From Kitagawia praeruptora (taxonomy: Eukaryota; Streptophyta; Magnoliopsida; Apiales; Apiaceae): a stretch of 64,000 nucleotides of DNA. The position numbers and the translations under genes were made by a program. Shown here one piece after another: positions 51,672 to 64,000 of the stretch. Within the stretch, counting starts at the first letter, position 1, and every line of letters begins with the position of its first letter. The stretch is taken from assembly GCA_037693485.1 (NCBI GenBank), contig CM075348.1:1736001-1800000 (forward strand), written 5' to 3'. The notes beneath the pieces are model-generated. The model worked only from the letters and a program-made list of their open reading frames with translations, did not search any database and was not told the origin of the DNA.

Positions 51672-52600
51672 TGAGCTTCTTGTTAAATTCGAGTAGTTTT
51701 GCTTTTATCGATTTCCTTTCTCTTTAATTAGTATCACTCTTGGTTGTGCGATGGCTTGAATCCAAAATGTAGTTGATAATCCTGCAAGTAAAGTTTTTGT
51801 GATCAGTTTGTGCAATGTATATCTAGGATGATATAGGAAGTCCAAGGTTTTGGTGTTAAAAGAAAAGGTTCATCTTCTTCACAAGTTTGTAAGATACAAG
51901 TGTTATCTATCTTTATCTGCACGTAATATACTTTTAGTTGAAGTGCTGATTGGGAGATGACTACTTTTCGGTTTTCTCATTTTATTCTATTTAAACAGAT
52001 GAATATGTACAAGGCTAGGATTTAAAAAATCATCATATTATTCAATGTTTATCTCCTTTAACCATGTAGTTTCCTACTCTTTCTTTTTGCATGAACCTCT
52101 CACAGAGTCACAGTATGTGAACATGAATTATTGGGATGATTTTTACGCCGTTAACAACTGGACTGTCTAGTTATATTAAGGGGTCACCCTAGCAAACATT
52201 TGCTAGGGAACTGTTTCACAACATATGACTTCCGGACCGTTGGATCGTTGATCCAACGATCCTGATTTTAAAAAAAAAGTTACACCGTACCGCAAAAACT
52301 TTCCGCGGTACGGAGAAATTACAAAAATGCCCTTACTGTTCGCGTACCGCAGAAAATTTCTACGGTATGGTGAGCAGTAGATTTTTGATGTGAAAACAAG
52401 GGCATTTTTGTAATTACCCCGTACCGCGGAAAGTTTCTGCGGTACGGTGTAATTTTCTTTTTAAACCTCAATCGTTGGATCAACGATCCAACGGCTGGGA
52501 CACCATATGTTACGAAACAATAATATAGCAAATGTTTGTCAGTGACCGTTCACCTTATATTAATATGCATTTTTAAGAAGATGGTTAGTTTGGTAAAGAA
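51672..52600 (+). repeat. Segmental repeat copies 3 and 4 (partial)
   Basis: 51672-52114 aligns with about 16862-17400 of copy 1 (AGTTTTGCTTTTATCGATTT, AGTAAAGTTTTTGTGATCAG, GTTGAAGTGCTGATTGGGAG). From about 52115 the sequence matches the beginning of that same part again (GTGAACATGAATTATTGGGA against 16049), so a fourth copy starts; it continues after the MITE at 52555-52600. The layout is an old tandem array. Confidence 0.7.
52180..52554. mobile_element. Mutator-like MITE with 9-bp target duplication
   Basis: TTATATTAA flanks it on both sides (52171-52179 and 52555-52563). Inverted ends include GGGGTCACC on the left and GTTCACC on the right, AGCAAACATTTGCTA/TAGCAAATGTTTG, and GTTGGATCGTTGATCCAACG with its inverse. 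Two inner words CCGCGGTACGG and CCGTACCGCGG form a further inverted pair. 375 bp, non-coding. Confidence 0.85.
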
Positions 52601-53240
52601 ATTTACCAAAGTCCACAGGGCACAACCCGAAAAACCCGATAACAAATTAATCACACTCCACATATGCCTGTCAATGAGTCGGATTCGGATCAAATCATCT
52701 TAAATCAATATCTAAATTTGTTAATATTTTTTGGGTTCAAATTGGAATAGGAATCAGATATTTTTTAGGTCGATCCAAATTCGTTACGTTCGGATTATCG
52801 GATTGGAGGTACGATCCGTTTAATAAATTAAAATACATAATTTTTTTTACTTTTTTCAAATAAAAAATAGTTTTTTTATGAAATAAAAATTAAAGTTATG
52901 GCATATCGTTGACAACTCCAAATTTGAATTTCAAAATAATATTATTTTATATAAAATATTATATATGTTTAATATATATTACATTAATAAACAAAATATA
53001 TAATAAATATAATATATTCGGATCGTTATCGAATCGGATTATACTAAATTCATTCGTTATCGAATCGGAATCTTATCTTATCGAATCAGATCATTAACGG
53101 ATCGAATCATTAACAGATCGGATTTTTTTTTGATAAAATCCATACCCGTTAATTTAGCTACGGATCGGGTCGAATCTTCGATCGACCGACCTAACTCCAC
53201 ACTCCCTGTAAACACCTTGCTCCCAATTTTTAAATAGGGG
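52601..53240. other. AT-rich segment with repeated ATCGGATC-like words
   Basis: No ORF with recognisable content. Words such as TCGAATCGGAT and GGATCGGATT recur many times between 52680 and 53190, suggesting a decayed simple-repeat or element interior. Confidence 0.4.
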
Positions 53241-53607
53241 AGGAAATTATATCCTTATATATAATAAGAGTAAAAATACCATAGGTCAAGGTTTCGACTC
53301 TTACCAACAATATAATAAACTAATATTAATTATGTCCTATTGTAATTAACATTATATCATATATATTATATAATCAGAGTAGGAGGGATAATAAATAAGT
53401 ATTATAGGTCAAGGTTCGATTCCTAACAACAACATATATTTTATAAATTAAATTTTCTATTATATTCTATTATATTCTTATTATATCATATTCTATCCTA
53501 TTATATAATAAAAATAAGAGGGATATTAGGTGAGTGCTACTAAAGATTATAGGATCGATTTTCAATAATTACATATTATTTAATGTTTTTATACTATTAT
53601 AACATAA
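53241..53607. repeat. Three tandem-like tRNA-related repeat units
   Basis: Around 53250, 53370 and 53500 the order TATATAATAAGAG, then GTCAAGG/TAGGTCAAGG, then GGTTCGATTCC or variants, then AACAACA recurs. The second unit has a perfect B-box-like word (GGTTCGATTCC, near 53413). A decayed relative lies near 1490. These could be SINE relics. Confidence 0.45.
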
Positions 53608-54116
53608 CTAGCTTCGTTACCCGTGCAAGGCACGGGGATATTTAAGTTTTATTGTGAGATTTTGATTTTTAATAGTTGTGATCATGAATATTCTTCAATT
53701 TGTTGCAATGTTGCCTAAATATAGATTAACTTACTCTCTTTTCAAGTGCTCTCACTTTGTAACAGGTTGTGTCTAAAATTTCTAATATCCAATCAATTAG
53801 TTATATAGTTCAATGATTTTAGTTATAAATTTAAATTCATTATACTTAGAACTTGATGTAACAGTTTCAATTCTGGACAATGTCTATAACTAACGTTTTC
53901 ATAGCATTTGATTTTAGGGGGATTTTAGAGTTAAATCATAGGAAATTGGAAGGCATAAATGTGAAATGATATTAAATAAAATGTAGAATATTGCGATATT
54001 TTGGGTTTTAGTAGTTCGACTTTGTAGCCGTGAACACCTTTCAATTTGTAGCGGTGTTGCCTAAATATAGTTTAGCAAACTCTCTTCTGGGGAACTTCAT
54101 TTTCAACATGAATTAT
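53608..54116 (-). mobile_element. Helitron 3' portion, 5' end not in view
   Basis: CTAG at 53608-53611 next to A53607, then nine bases, then the hairpin CCCGTGCAAGGCACGGG: the Helitron 3' end on the minus strand. It runs rightwards until the long-LTR retrotransposon begins at 54117, which probably interrupts it. Its 5' end would lie beyond the window. Confidence 0.6.
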
Positions 54117-57100
54117 TGTAACGCCCCCAAATCCGGGATCAGGAGATTTGGTCGTTACACGAAAATCCTCAAAATAATCACCTGTTTTATAACACAATAT
54201 TCCTTGTAATTGTTCAACATTGAGAATATAACATGTGACCCCAACTATCCAAGATCTTTTAGGTTATAGTGCTAGAAACAAGAATCCAAATTCCATTAAG
54301 TAAAAGCTTTTTTCTTTACAACAATCTCTTTAATCAAATCTTAAAGCACTAGTATAACTTCGACATGAAGTATACTAGGCCGGCTAATCTAATACATAAT
54401 CATAATTATTAAAGTCCAACTATATAAAATATATCTTACTTTAGATCCAGTCCTCCTGAGTCAAGTCATCTTCGAAATAGCGTCCTGTCTTTTCACTTTC
54501 TGAATTACGCAGATAAGTCTCGCCAAACTATCTTACTGAAAAGTTAGAATTTAAAAACAACAAGTATGAGCGGAAGAAATGCTCAGCAAGCGTATAGTAA
54601 AATAGGAATTTTAACAAATCATTGCTAGTAAAACAGATACCTTTTGTCAGAAGCTCAAATCACGAGATAAGTATTAAAAAAATATATATATATATGAACT
54701 GAGTATCCAGACATGATAGATTCAATGTTTTACTAGTGGGATCCCGACTAGCTAAACAGTTGGTTTGGTTTTACTTTCAACTAGGAAGTATCATTGATTC
54801 ACAATATCATTGTAGAAATAGTCAATTTTAATCAGTAATTCATCAACAAATCATCGATATTTAAAAGAATATTTTAATCAAATTTTCAACAATAAGTCAG
54901 GTACGGATATATTTACTCATCAATATCAGTAACAAATTAAAGAAATAACTCACTTGAACAATAAGTGAGGGATAGTAACACTTGCCTCTGGTCCTTAGCT
55001 ATCACGTAACGTCGCAGTAATACTGCTTTCTTCTATCTTACGGCATCACAGTCTTTTATTTCAATCATCCGTTGGTAAGACGCTCTTGCGATTGCCACGA
55101 GTCTGATTTGCCGATATCAGGCCCGCGCGTCAACTTCTATAGTCAAACATACAATTTCGCCGTTGGAAGAAAACAATTGAAATGTCCCCTCTGAACATAG
55201 ACGTTTCCCCGTGTTAAACACATCACAATGAATCTAACCTCCGCAACCAATACTCCACCCATCTTCATCCTTCTTCATTTGATATCGACTTATCTTCACC
55301 GACAAACCTAAGTCAATATTCACCACTCATTTCCCCGCAGAAATAAAGGTAATTTGACAATCCAAATCTATAACCCAACGAAACTTCGTTTATCCCTAAT
55401 GACATCTTATGATATAAACCATATAACCAATTAGACGCACCTTAAATATTTTTAAAAACAACTAATTAACTCTGACGTCCACAAATTTTTTTATTAACTT
55501 CCACCAACATACTAAAGCTAAATACAACTTACCAATAATAGTAAACAATTTCATTTTTTTTTAAAAAACCACCTCAACTCCGACCATTTGCCAAAACCCA
55601 AAATTAAACCACTAATATATAACTAATATTCTCATAATTCACCAAATTAACTCTAACAATTTTTACAATTCTTCTATTTTCTTTTCTTATTCTTTCATTT
55701 CTTTTCTTCCTCTTCTTAAATTCTTTTCCTCCCCTGTGTCTCGGCATTTCACCACAAAAGGTACATGCTCAAGCATACAACCACACACCAGGCACATACG
55801 GCACACACCCACTTGCATATTTACACTCTCACTTTTATACTTGTTAACACTCCCACAACACAAATATGACCACACTCACTTCTGCTCTGCATTCAAATAC
55901 ACCCAATACATACACAAAACACACCCATCAGCCTGCACACTTGAACACAACATACCTATATACATACATACTCGTTTCTTTCTACCTCTAGATCACATAA
56001 CACAGACCATGACTATAAAAATAAGTTCTAAACTTCGACCAAAATGAAAACTCATAAAAACCACAATACCAGTTAAAACCAACGAATTCCAAGACTTACA
56101 ATTTGTTATCGGAAACTACTAAAATCCGACAACCAAAAGTTCCGACCAAAACCCAAAACTTCCAGAATCAAATCATTATGACTCCTTACCACAATTATAC
56201 ATCATCCTACTTAAGATAAAACCAATCTACTACAATAAATTAAAATCAACACAATTAACTAATTATACAACCTCGACCGTACGGAAAGATTCGAATCGAA
56301 ACTTAACTTACACACTACAAAAATCGAAATCACTCACCCACGATTATAACTCAACTATCGATTAACTCTATGATTCCGAACAACTCGATTATACTGAAAA
56401 CTTACGAGAACATACACCCAAGACCCAAACGAACATGATCACACGCACACCACCATTTTGCTACTCTCACGGGCACACACCTGCCCTGCACCATAAACAC
56501 GCACCCTGCCTATAATCACAGACAACAACACAAACCAGGCCACCCATACACACGCACAGCCACAGGCCCACACACTCCTTGCGGTTCCTTCCTTGCTTAC
56601 ACTCAAAACATAGATACTCACAACACTGAACCCACACCCGCAGCTCCAAAACATACATACAAGTCTTATTCGTACAATCCACATTAATTTACCAACCCCC
56701 AAACACCATATCAACACACAGACGCAGTTGAATACACACACATACGCCACTCAGTTGTTATATACACACACCCATCTTTGTACACCATACTCGCAGCAAC
56801 ACATACATACAGTACACACACTCGGTTTAGATGAAAAAGAGAGAAAGGGGGAGCTCGAGAAAAAGAGAAATTATCCCAGGAAGGGAGAGATATAAGAGGA
56901 GAGATATTTGAGAGTGAGTTTTAGAGGTTAGAGGTAGATTGGTCCCGAATTTGGAAGAGAGTTCTAGAGAACTCGGTAAAAAAACCAACTGAAACAGAGC
57001 AGCCCCAACTAAATTGGGAAAAACTTAGCTGATTTAGGGATTTCACAACTCCATTTCTAATTAAAAATGATTTAAAAAAATACCTAATAAAATGGAAAAT

Positions 57101-57608
57101 AACTAGGTAATATTTGAAAAAAATCTCAATTTCATTTTTTAAAATATAGAAAATAAAATTATCTATCTCCCCATATTTTTAAAATATTTCTAGGATAAAA
57201 AAATGAATTAAATATGAATTTTACAAGATTTGATCCTTTAGATACAACATAACTCTTAAAATCATTTTAAAATACTTAAACACCCAAAATAATTCTCCAA
57301 ACAATTTTAAAAATTAAATAATATCATAAATATGATAACACAAAAGATTTAATGATTTTTATCAACACCAATAATTTTTCAAAAATCTCACAAGCTCAAT
57401 ATTGCATGATTAAAATATATTTTAATCATCAAAATGCAAATAAAATTTACACAGCGCATATAAATCATCATATAAGCATTTAAACACGATATCACATATA
57501 AAATTTTCCTTCTCCAAAATATCCACTATCATATTCCTCCTCTATGTAAAAACCAATAAAATATTTAAATAATAATAATAATAATCCATAAAATTTCGGG
57601 TTGTTACA
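54117..57608 (-). repeat. LARD-like 3' LTR (left copy)
   Basis: 3492 bp; plus-strand ends TGTAACGCCCCC and GGTTGTTACA. It contains an AT run near 54680, CA-rich low-complexity stretches (55780-55950, 56440-56830) that give chance minus-strand ORFs, and a purine-rich block near 56830-56940. No real gene. Confidence 0.88.
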
Positions 57609-60600
57609 GTTTACCCCTCTTAAAAGGATTCCGTCCTCGGAATCTACTAAGAGAAATCCCTAGGGTTCCTTTTATCAACTTTTCAATTCTAACAACATTC
57701 GCAGCAATGCAATTCCCTAATCTTTGATACTCGTTCTTTCTTATCTGGAATTTCTACCGGTTGTCAATACAATACCATTCTGGTTGTACCAATATATGTT
57801 CATGCTCTTCATTGAGATTAGACATTCTCTCCTTTGAAACAAGAAATATAATACGCGTCCACACTTATCTCCTTTGGCTAGTCAATTCCCTTCCAGTCAA
57901 CTCATTCCCGTAAGTTGTTAATACCAACACAATCACTTTACTCCTAATTCACAGCTCCAATTCCTGATGAAATTCTTAGAAGCAAGCTGTCCATCGACAA
58001 TCTTTCCTCACCGATAACTATCACATGCAAATTATATCCATTATCACTCTATTTTCGACTTTAACTTAATTAGTAATCTCATGTCCTTCTTACCTGCTCC
58101 TTATCCATACCCAGTTCTCCAAAATATCGAATCTTGTACATGTGTTGTCGATCTAATGCATAATCCGATTTGATTAGCAATCTCTATTTTTAACATCAAT
58201 TTCTTAAACTTGATCAACAAATTCTTTGTCAACGTGAATATATCTTGAACCACTTAGAATGTCATCATTTCTATATTTATTGCTTTCAATCACTGATAAC
58301 TTTAGGAATCATAGGGATTTATAACAAAATGAATTGACAAATACATTGGTGCTAACATGTTTGAATATAGGCTGAGCTTTGTTTGGTAGGAATTATTTTT
58401 TTTTTGTAAAAGAATTTAACCGAGAAATCAATATGATCATCGAACTATTATCAGGTTGCATTGGTCACTTAAGTCAACCGCCATAGTACAAAAAGGTAGC
58501 CAGCCTTTAGTACTTTCATGACAAACACAATCAGTGGCATCCCACCAGACTTCTATCACATATATAGTATGTCCCAAAATACCCTACATACATAGGGTTG
58601 ATCATCCCAGTTTAAATAAAGAAGATTAAATATTCTGGAAAAATATAGAAAGAGTTCAAAGGTATCAAAAATTTATTTGTACAATGTTGGACCAAGTAAC
58701 CCCTGAATAATAGAGGTACATATCTTTGAAAGAATAGGAATGTGATTAAGCAAATCGAATATATCAAGCTCCTCATCAATTGAAGTATAATTGATTGTCA
58801 AATGAGATATGGTACCAACAAAACAAGGAAGAACAAAAATGAAGGTTAAATCACCTTAGACGATGAATTGAATAAGATCGACGGCTAGTAGTGAATAACC
58901 ACGCTCCTACTCCCAACACATGCCAATAATCGTAATTCACATCTTTTCTATAATCCTTTCGTACTCTCTATAATGTTCGTTAGGAAACTAAAGTCGCAAA
59001 AAGGAATTCCAGAAGATACATGGAGGTCTACATGCAGCATCTTCCAAATTGGTAGCTCCGGTTGCCCAATTAGCTCATGCGGCCCTAAATTAACTGCCTC
59101 GTCCGAAACCGAATCTTCGGATGCTTCGAACTCCTGCTCACGCGATATGTCGGGATACCAAATAACGTCGCAACACTCGCCGTAATAACCTAAGGCGAAC
59201 CTTATCCTAAATTGTTCTACCTAATGTCTATCTTTTCATTCCAACTTTTTGTTCATCTTGATAAACTTGATCAATGTTGTAGCTATTTGGGTAAAAGCCT
59301 TTTGTAGCCTTTAGTACCGGATTTTTTTTTCCCATGTATGCCTTCTTTATCGTCTCCTTCGCTAGCTCGTCATCCGATCTAAACTCTTCTTTAATTCCTG
59401 GAAACTTTCTTGGTCATCACGCCTCCGTTCACGTAAAGCTTTATTATATATACAATCATAACCAAAACCAATGCAACATTCTTCTTGCTTCGCCTCGCAG
59501 TTTAAAAGATCTCACTTGCCCTTTTCTTTCTATTCGAAAGACTCATTATTCTCACCTTGGACCGTTAGAACATTATAATAATTACCAAGGGTGAGCACAT
59601 AAAATGTTCGGCAAGTTCACTATCCCAAATATTATACAAGAATATTTTATGACACGTGGTGATAAAAGATAATGATTGAACAAATAGGAAACTCATATGA
59701 TATTCAATCGTGAAAGCCATATAGGCAACTTCTCAAAATTTGTGAGAATATAAAAATTCTATCAAAATATCTGACAACTCAAGGAATTCAAATCATCTCA
59801 ACCACAAGAACATCATAAACGAACTTCTCAACAATTTCAAGGATTTCAAGAAAATCAACAACTTATTTGGCAGCTCAAAATTTAAGAAAAGATTACTGGT
59901 CTTCCACCACTCGGTACCCCCATGGTGCGATCAAGTACCATGTCTCAAGGTACCGTCCTCCTGTGATACCCCACCCAGCCTGATCAGGGCTATGATGTGG
60001 TACCACCGAAATTTTCTCTTTGCTAGCATAAAATGGGTTATCATTTTCAACCCTGGTAACATTAGTGCCAAAATAATTATCCGCATTTTCGGATAAAAAT
60101 ACCTCGCCGAAACCATGGGTTATTACCCATGTTGACCAGTTCACACCAGAATTTCCCGAGTAAAAACTTATTGAAATCAATATAGCTGCCAAAATTCCGC
60201 AATTCAATGCCAAGCACGACACACAGTCAGTGCTTTCTCAAACTCCACTGCTAATCCGAACAATGGACTAACCTTAAAGATTAGAATAAAGTTTATTCGA
60301 TGATACGAATAATGTATCACCCGCTTCGACAAAGGAGGTAGTTATCTCGAACTAATGAGCATAACTATATTTATCAAAAAAATACAATTTAAGGTATTCA
60401 AAACGAGCGAAACTGCCAATGGTTAGCAACCGAATAATCTTCAACAATTTTAACAAAGTAGACGCTTCAAGAAGTATAACTTGATTATCAAGAGTTAAAA
60501 TAAAATCAAATAAAATTGATACCATTTTAATAAATGGTTCGAACTATGAACCATTACCCGATGTCAAGAAAAGTAGTTGAATTTGAGAGATAAATTCAAC

Positions 60601-61157
60601 TGGTAGAAATAAATATTTAGCTATCTCGAAGCAATAAGACAAGCTTTAATTGAATAATATTAGGAGTCGTCCCGATCAATGAGACCGACTAATATTTTTT
60701 TAATGTCATCTTCCTCGCAAAATGGATTTATAATCAATTTAATTCTTCTGTAGATATAATCAATCCAATATTTGAAGCAAATATTTAAGTACCCAACAAT
60801 ATCACCAAAAAGTTTCATCACAACAATAAAATCCTTGAGAACAATAATGTTCACAGAAATCTCATAAATTCTTTAGGAGATAAGGGATGGAATGAACTTG
60901 CCTCAGTCTTTGTGCTTGCTCAACCCACTTAAGACTCACCCACTGAAATTCCATATTAAACATTTACAGTCGTAAGGTGTTTTATCGAGTCTAGCGCATC
61001 CATCTCACGTGAGCACTCAAATCTTAACTTACTAATTGGTACTATATCCAATAGTCCAACTCGAACTCTATATGAGCTCTGACGTTCCTTACTTAGCTAT
61101 ACACACTCCTACACACTCTCGTTTCTAGTTTACTATAACCTTTCTCTGATACCATTC
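57609..61157 (-). other. LARD-like internal region, no clear gene
   Basis: Only short ORFs. The best is a 70-codon open segment on the minus strand around 58970-59190 (SREQEFEASEDSVSDEAVNL), acidic, and a 109-codon minus ORF at 59893-60222. Neither matches a family I know. They may be eroded gag or nothing. Confidence 0.5.
61144..61154 (-). promoter_or_regulatory. LARD-like primer-binding site
   Basis: The minus strand reads TGGTATCAGAG, matching the initiator tRNA-Met 3' end, three bases from the LTR edge. It sets the element's orientation. Confidence 0.8.
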
Positions 61158-64000
61158 TGTAACGCCCCCAAATCCGGGATCAGGAGATTTGGTCGTTACA
61201 CGAAAATCCTCAAAATAATCACCTGTTTTATAACACAATATTCCTTGTAATTGTTCAACATTGAGAATATAACATGTGACCCCAACTATCCAAGATCTTT
61301 TAGGTTATAGTGCTAGAAACAAGAATCCAAATTCCATTAAGTAAAAGCTTTTTTCTTTACAACAATCTCTTTGATCAAATCTTAAAGCACTAGTATAACT
61401 TCGACATGAAGTATAATAGGCCGGCTAATCTAATACATAATCATAATTATTAAAGTCCAACTATATAAAATATATCTTACTTTAGATCCAGTCCTCCTGA
61501 GTCAAGTCATCTTCGAAATAGCGTCCTGTCTTTTCTCTTTCTGAATTACGCAGATAAGTCTCGCCAAACTGTCTTACTGAAAAGTTAGAATTTAAAAACA
61601 ACAAGTATGAGCGGAAGAAATGCTCAGCAAGCGTATAGTAAAAAAGGAATTTTAACAAATCATTGCTAGTAAAACAGATACCTTTTGTCAGAAGCTCAAA
61701 TCACGAGATAAGTATTAAAAATATATATATATATATATATATATGAACTGAGTATCCAGACATGATAGATTCAATGTTTTACTAGTGGGATCCCGACTAG
61801 CTAAACAGTTGGTTTGGTTTTACTTTCAACTAGGAAGTATCATTGATTCACAATATCATTGTAGAAATAGTCAATTTTAATAAGTAATTCATCAACAAAT
61901 CATCGATATTTAAAAGAATATTTTAATCAAATTTTCAACAATAAGTCAGGTACAGATATATTTACTCATCAATATCAGTAACAAATTAAAGAAATAACTC
62001 ACTTGAACAATAAGTGAGGGATAGTAACACTTGCCTCTGGTCCTTAGCTATCACGTAACGTCGCAGTAATACTGCTTTCTTCTATCTTACGGCATCACAG
62101 TCTTTTATTTCAATCATCCGTTGGTAAGACGCTCTTGCGATTGCCACGAGTCTGATTTGCCGATATCAGGCCCGCGCGTCAACTTCTATAGTCAAACATA
62201 CAATTTCGCCGTTGGAAGAAAACAATTGAAATGTCCCCTCTGAACATAGACGTTTCCCCGTGTTAAACACATCACAATGAATCTAACCTCCGCAACCAAT
62301 ACTCCACCCATCTTCATCCTTCTTCATTTGATATCGACTTATCTCCACCGACAAACCTAAGTCAATATTCACCACTCAATTCCCCGCAGAAATAAAGGAA
62401 ATTTGACAATCCAAATCTATAACCCAACGAAACTTCGTTTATCCCTAATGACATCTTATGATATAAACCATATAACCAATTAGACGCACCTTAAATATTT
62501 TTAAAAACAACTAATTAACTCCGACGTCCACAAATTTTTTTATTAACTTCCACCAACATACTAAAGCTAAATACAACTTACCAATAATAGTAAACAATTT
62601 CATTTTTTTTTTAAAAACCACCTCAACTCCGACCATTTGCCAAAACCCAAAATTAAACCACTAATATATAACTAATATTCTCATAATTCACCAAATTAAC
62701 TCTAACAATTTTTACAATTCTTCTATTTTCTTTTCTTATTCTTTCATTTCTTTTCTTCCTCTTCTTAAATTCTTTTCCTCCCCTGTGTCTCGGCATTTCA
62801 CCACAAAAGGTACATGCTCAAGCATACAACCACACACCAGGCACATACGGCACACACCCACTTGCATATTTACACTCTCACTTTTATACTTGTTAACACT
62901 CCCACAACACAAATATGACCACACTCACTTCTGCTCTGCATTCAAATACACCCAATACGTACACAAAACACACCCATCAGCCTGCACACTTGAACACAAC
63001 ATACCTATATACATACATACTCGTTTCTTTCTACCTCTAGATCACATAACACAGACCATGACTATAAAAATAAGTTCTAAACTTCGACCAAAACGAAAAC
63101 TCATAAAAACCACAATACCAGTTAAAACCAACGAATTCCAAGACTTACAATTTGTTATCGGAAACTACTAAAATCCGACAACCAAAAGTTCCGACCAAAA
63201 CCCAAAACTTCCAGAATCAAATCATTATGACTCCTTACCACAATTATACATCATCCTACTTAAGATAAAACCAATCTACTACAATAAATTAAAATCAACA
63301 CAATTAACTAATTATACAACCTCGACCGTACGGAAAGATTCGAATCAAAACTTAACTTACACACTACAAAAATCGAAATCACTCACCCACGATTATAACT
63401 CAACTATCGATTAACTCTATGATTCCGAACAACTCGATTATACTGAAAACTTACGAGAACATACACCCAAGACCCAAACGAACATGATCACATGCACACC
63501 ACCATTTTGCTACTCTCACGGGCACACACCTGCCCTGCACCATAAACACGCACCCTGCCTATAATCACAGACAACAACACAAACCAGGCCACCCATACAC
63601 ACGCACAGCCACAGGCCCACACACTCCTTGCGGTTCCTTCCTTGCTTACACTCAAAACATAGATACTCACAACACTGAACCCACACCCGCAGCTCCAAAA
63701 CATACATACAAGTCTTATTCGTACAATCCACATTAATTTACCAACCCCCAAACACCATATCAACACACAGACGCAGTTGAATACACACACATACGCCACT
63801 CAGTTGTTATATACACACACCCATCTTTGTACACCATACTCGCAGCAACACATACATACAGTACACACACTCGGTTTAGATGAAAAAGAGAGAAAGGGGG
63901 AGCTCGAGAAAAAGAGAAATTATCCCAGGAAGGGAGAGATATAAGAGGAGAGATATTTGAGAGTGAGTTTTAGAGGTTAGAGGTAGATTGGTCCCGAATT
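61158..64000 (-). repeat. LARD-like 5' LTR (right copy, cut by window end)
   Basis: It matches 54117 to about 56965 with only scattered differences, for example a longer AT run near 61720 and single substitutions near 61374, 61411 and 61536. The remaining 0.65 kb would lie beyond 64000. Confidence 0.88.

Larger units (their letters stand above)
54117..64000 (-). mobile_element. Long-LTR, apparently non-coding retrotransposon (LARD-like)
   Basis: Minus-strand element: its 3' LTR is 54117-57608, the internal region 57609-61157, and the 5' LTR begins at 61158 and runs off the window. On the minus strand a primer-binding site (TGGTATCAGAG, plus 61144-61154) lies three bases from the 5' LTR, and a polypurine tract (AAGAGGGGTAAAC, plus 57609-57621) abuts the 3' LTR. 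LTRs are 3.49 kb, very long, and nearly identical. The 3.55-kb interior has no recognisable gag-pol. This is the layout of large retrotransposon derivatives mobilised in trans. Confidence 0.82.

Noticed and set aside
55736..56047. Plus-strand Thr/His-rich ORF, also at 62785-63171
   Set aside because: Same low-complexity LTR region; differs in length between the two LTRs by one substitution at the stop; no gene evidence.
56439..56750. 103-codon minus ORF rich in Cys and Val, repeated at 63488-63799
   Set aside because: Lies in a CA-rich low-complexity part of the long LTR; it is open only because of composition and has no domain.
1..64000. tRNA, rRNA or CRISPR arrays
   Set aside because: No complete cloverleaf, rRNA core sequence or regularly spaced repeat-spacer array was seen; the B-box-like words lack the rest of a tRNA.

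Overview
This window is nuclear DNA from a flowering plant, almost certainly a eudicot. It is AT-rich, has spliced genes with GT-AG introns, a telo-box promoter and plant-type Copia, Gypsy (Tat and chromovirus), Helitron, Tourist, Mutator-like and SINE-type repeats. The species cannot be named from the sequence. Nearly everything is transposable-element DNA; I can defend one host gene.

Layout. 1-5.9 kb: AT-rich intergenic DNA with a minus-strand SINE, a complete 678-bp Helitron (2252-2929), a 620-bp tandem duplication, two related Helitron 3' ends and a Tourist-like MITE with TAA target duplications. 5.9-13.0 kb: a small host gene with an E2F site and telo-box upstream, a non-coding first exon (to 6068), a 5'UTR intron carrying a very young Copia element (6167-11484), and five coding exons (11684-13042) for a 166-residue protein with a polyglutamate run. 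12.9-17.4 kb: the 3' end and downstream flank of that gene form a segment that recurs, broken up, at 30.06-32.0, 43.4-43.5 and 51.7-52.6 kb. Comparing copies gives empty sites for several insertions. 17.8-30.05 kb: a minus-strand chromovirus remnant whose LTR is split by a 10.7-kb Tat-lineage Gypsy element (18036-28726) with two related antisense genes between pol and the 3' LTR. 32018-43391: an 11.4-kb minus-strand Helitron carrying exon-intron fragments of an RPA1-like gene, fimbrin and inositol-pentakisphosphate 2-kinase. 43488-51671: a Copia composite in which an inverted LTR plus pol tail is fused head to head with a second copy, making a palindrome of about 3.8 kb, followed by an internally deleted Copia element. 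52.1-54.1 kb: a Mutator-like MITE, tRNA-like repeats and another Helitron end. 54117 to the window end: a minus-strand retrotransposon with 3.5-kb LTRs and no recognisable coding region.

The genes do not form a pathway. The window is a nested insertion record: a tandemly repeated host segment was used repeatedly as a landing site. Copia-1 and the long-LTR element look youngest (near-identical LTRs), the Tat element is older (roughly nine LTR differences seen by eye), and the chromovirus is oldest because Tat lies inside it. The most unusual item is the gene-capturing Helitron, whose two termini and uninterrupted insertion site can all be read here.
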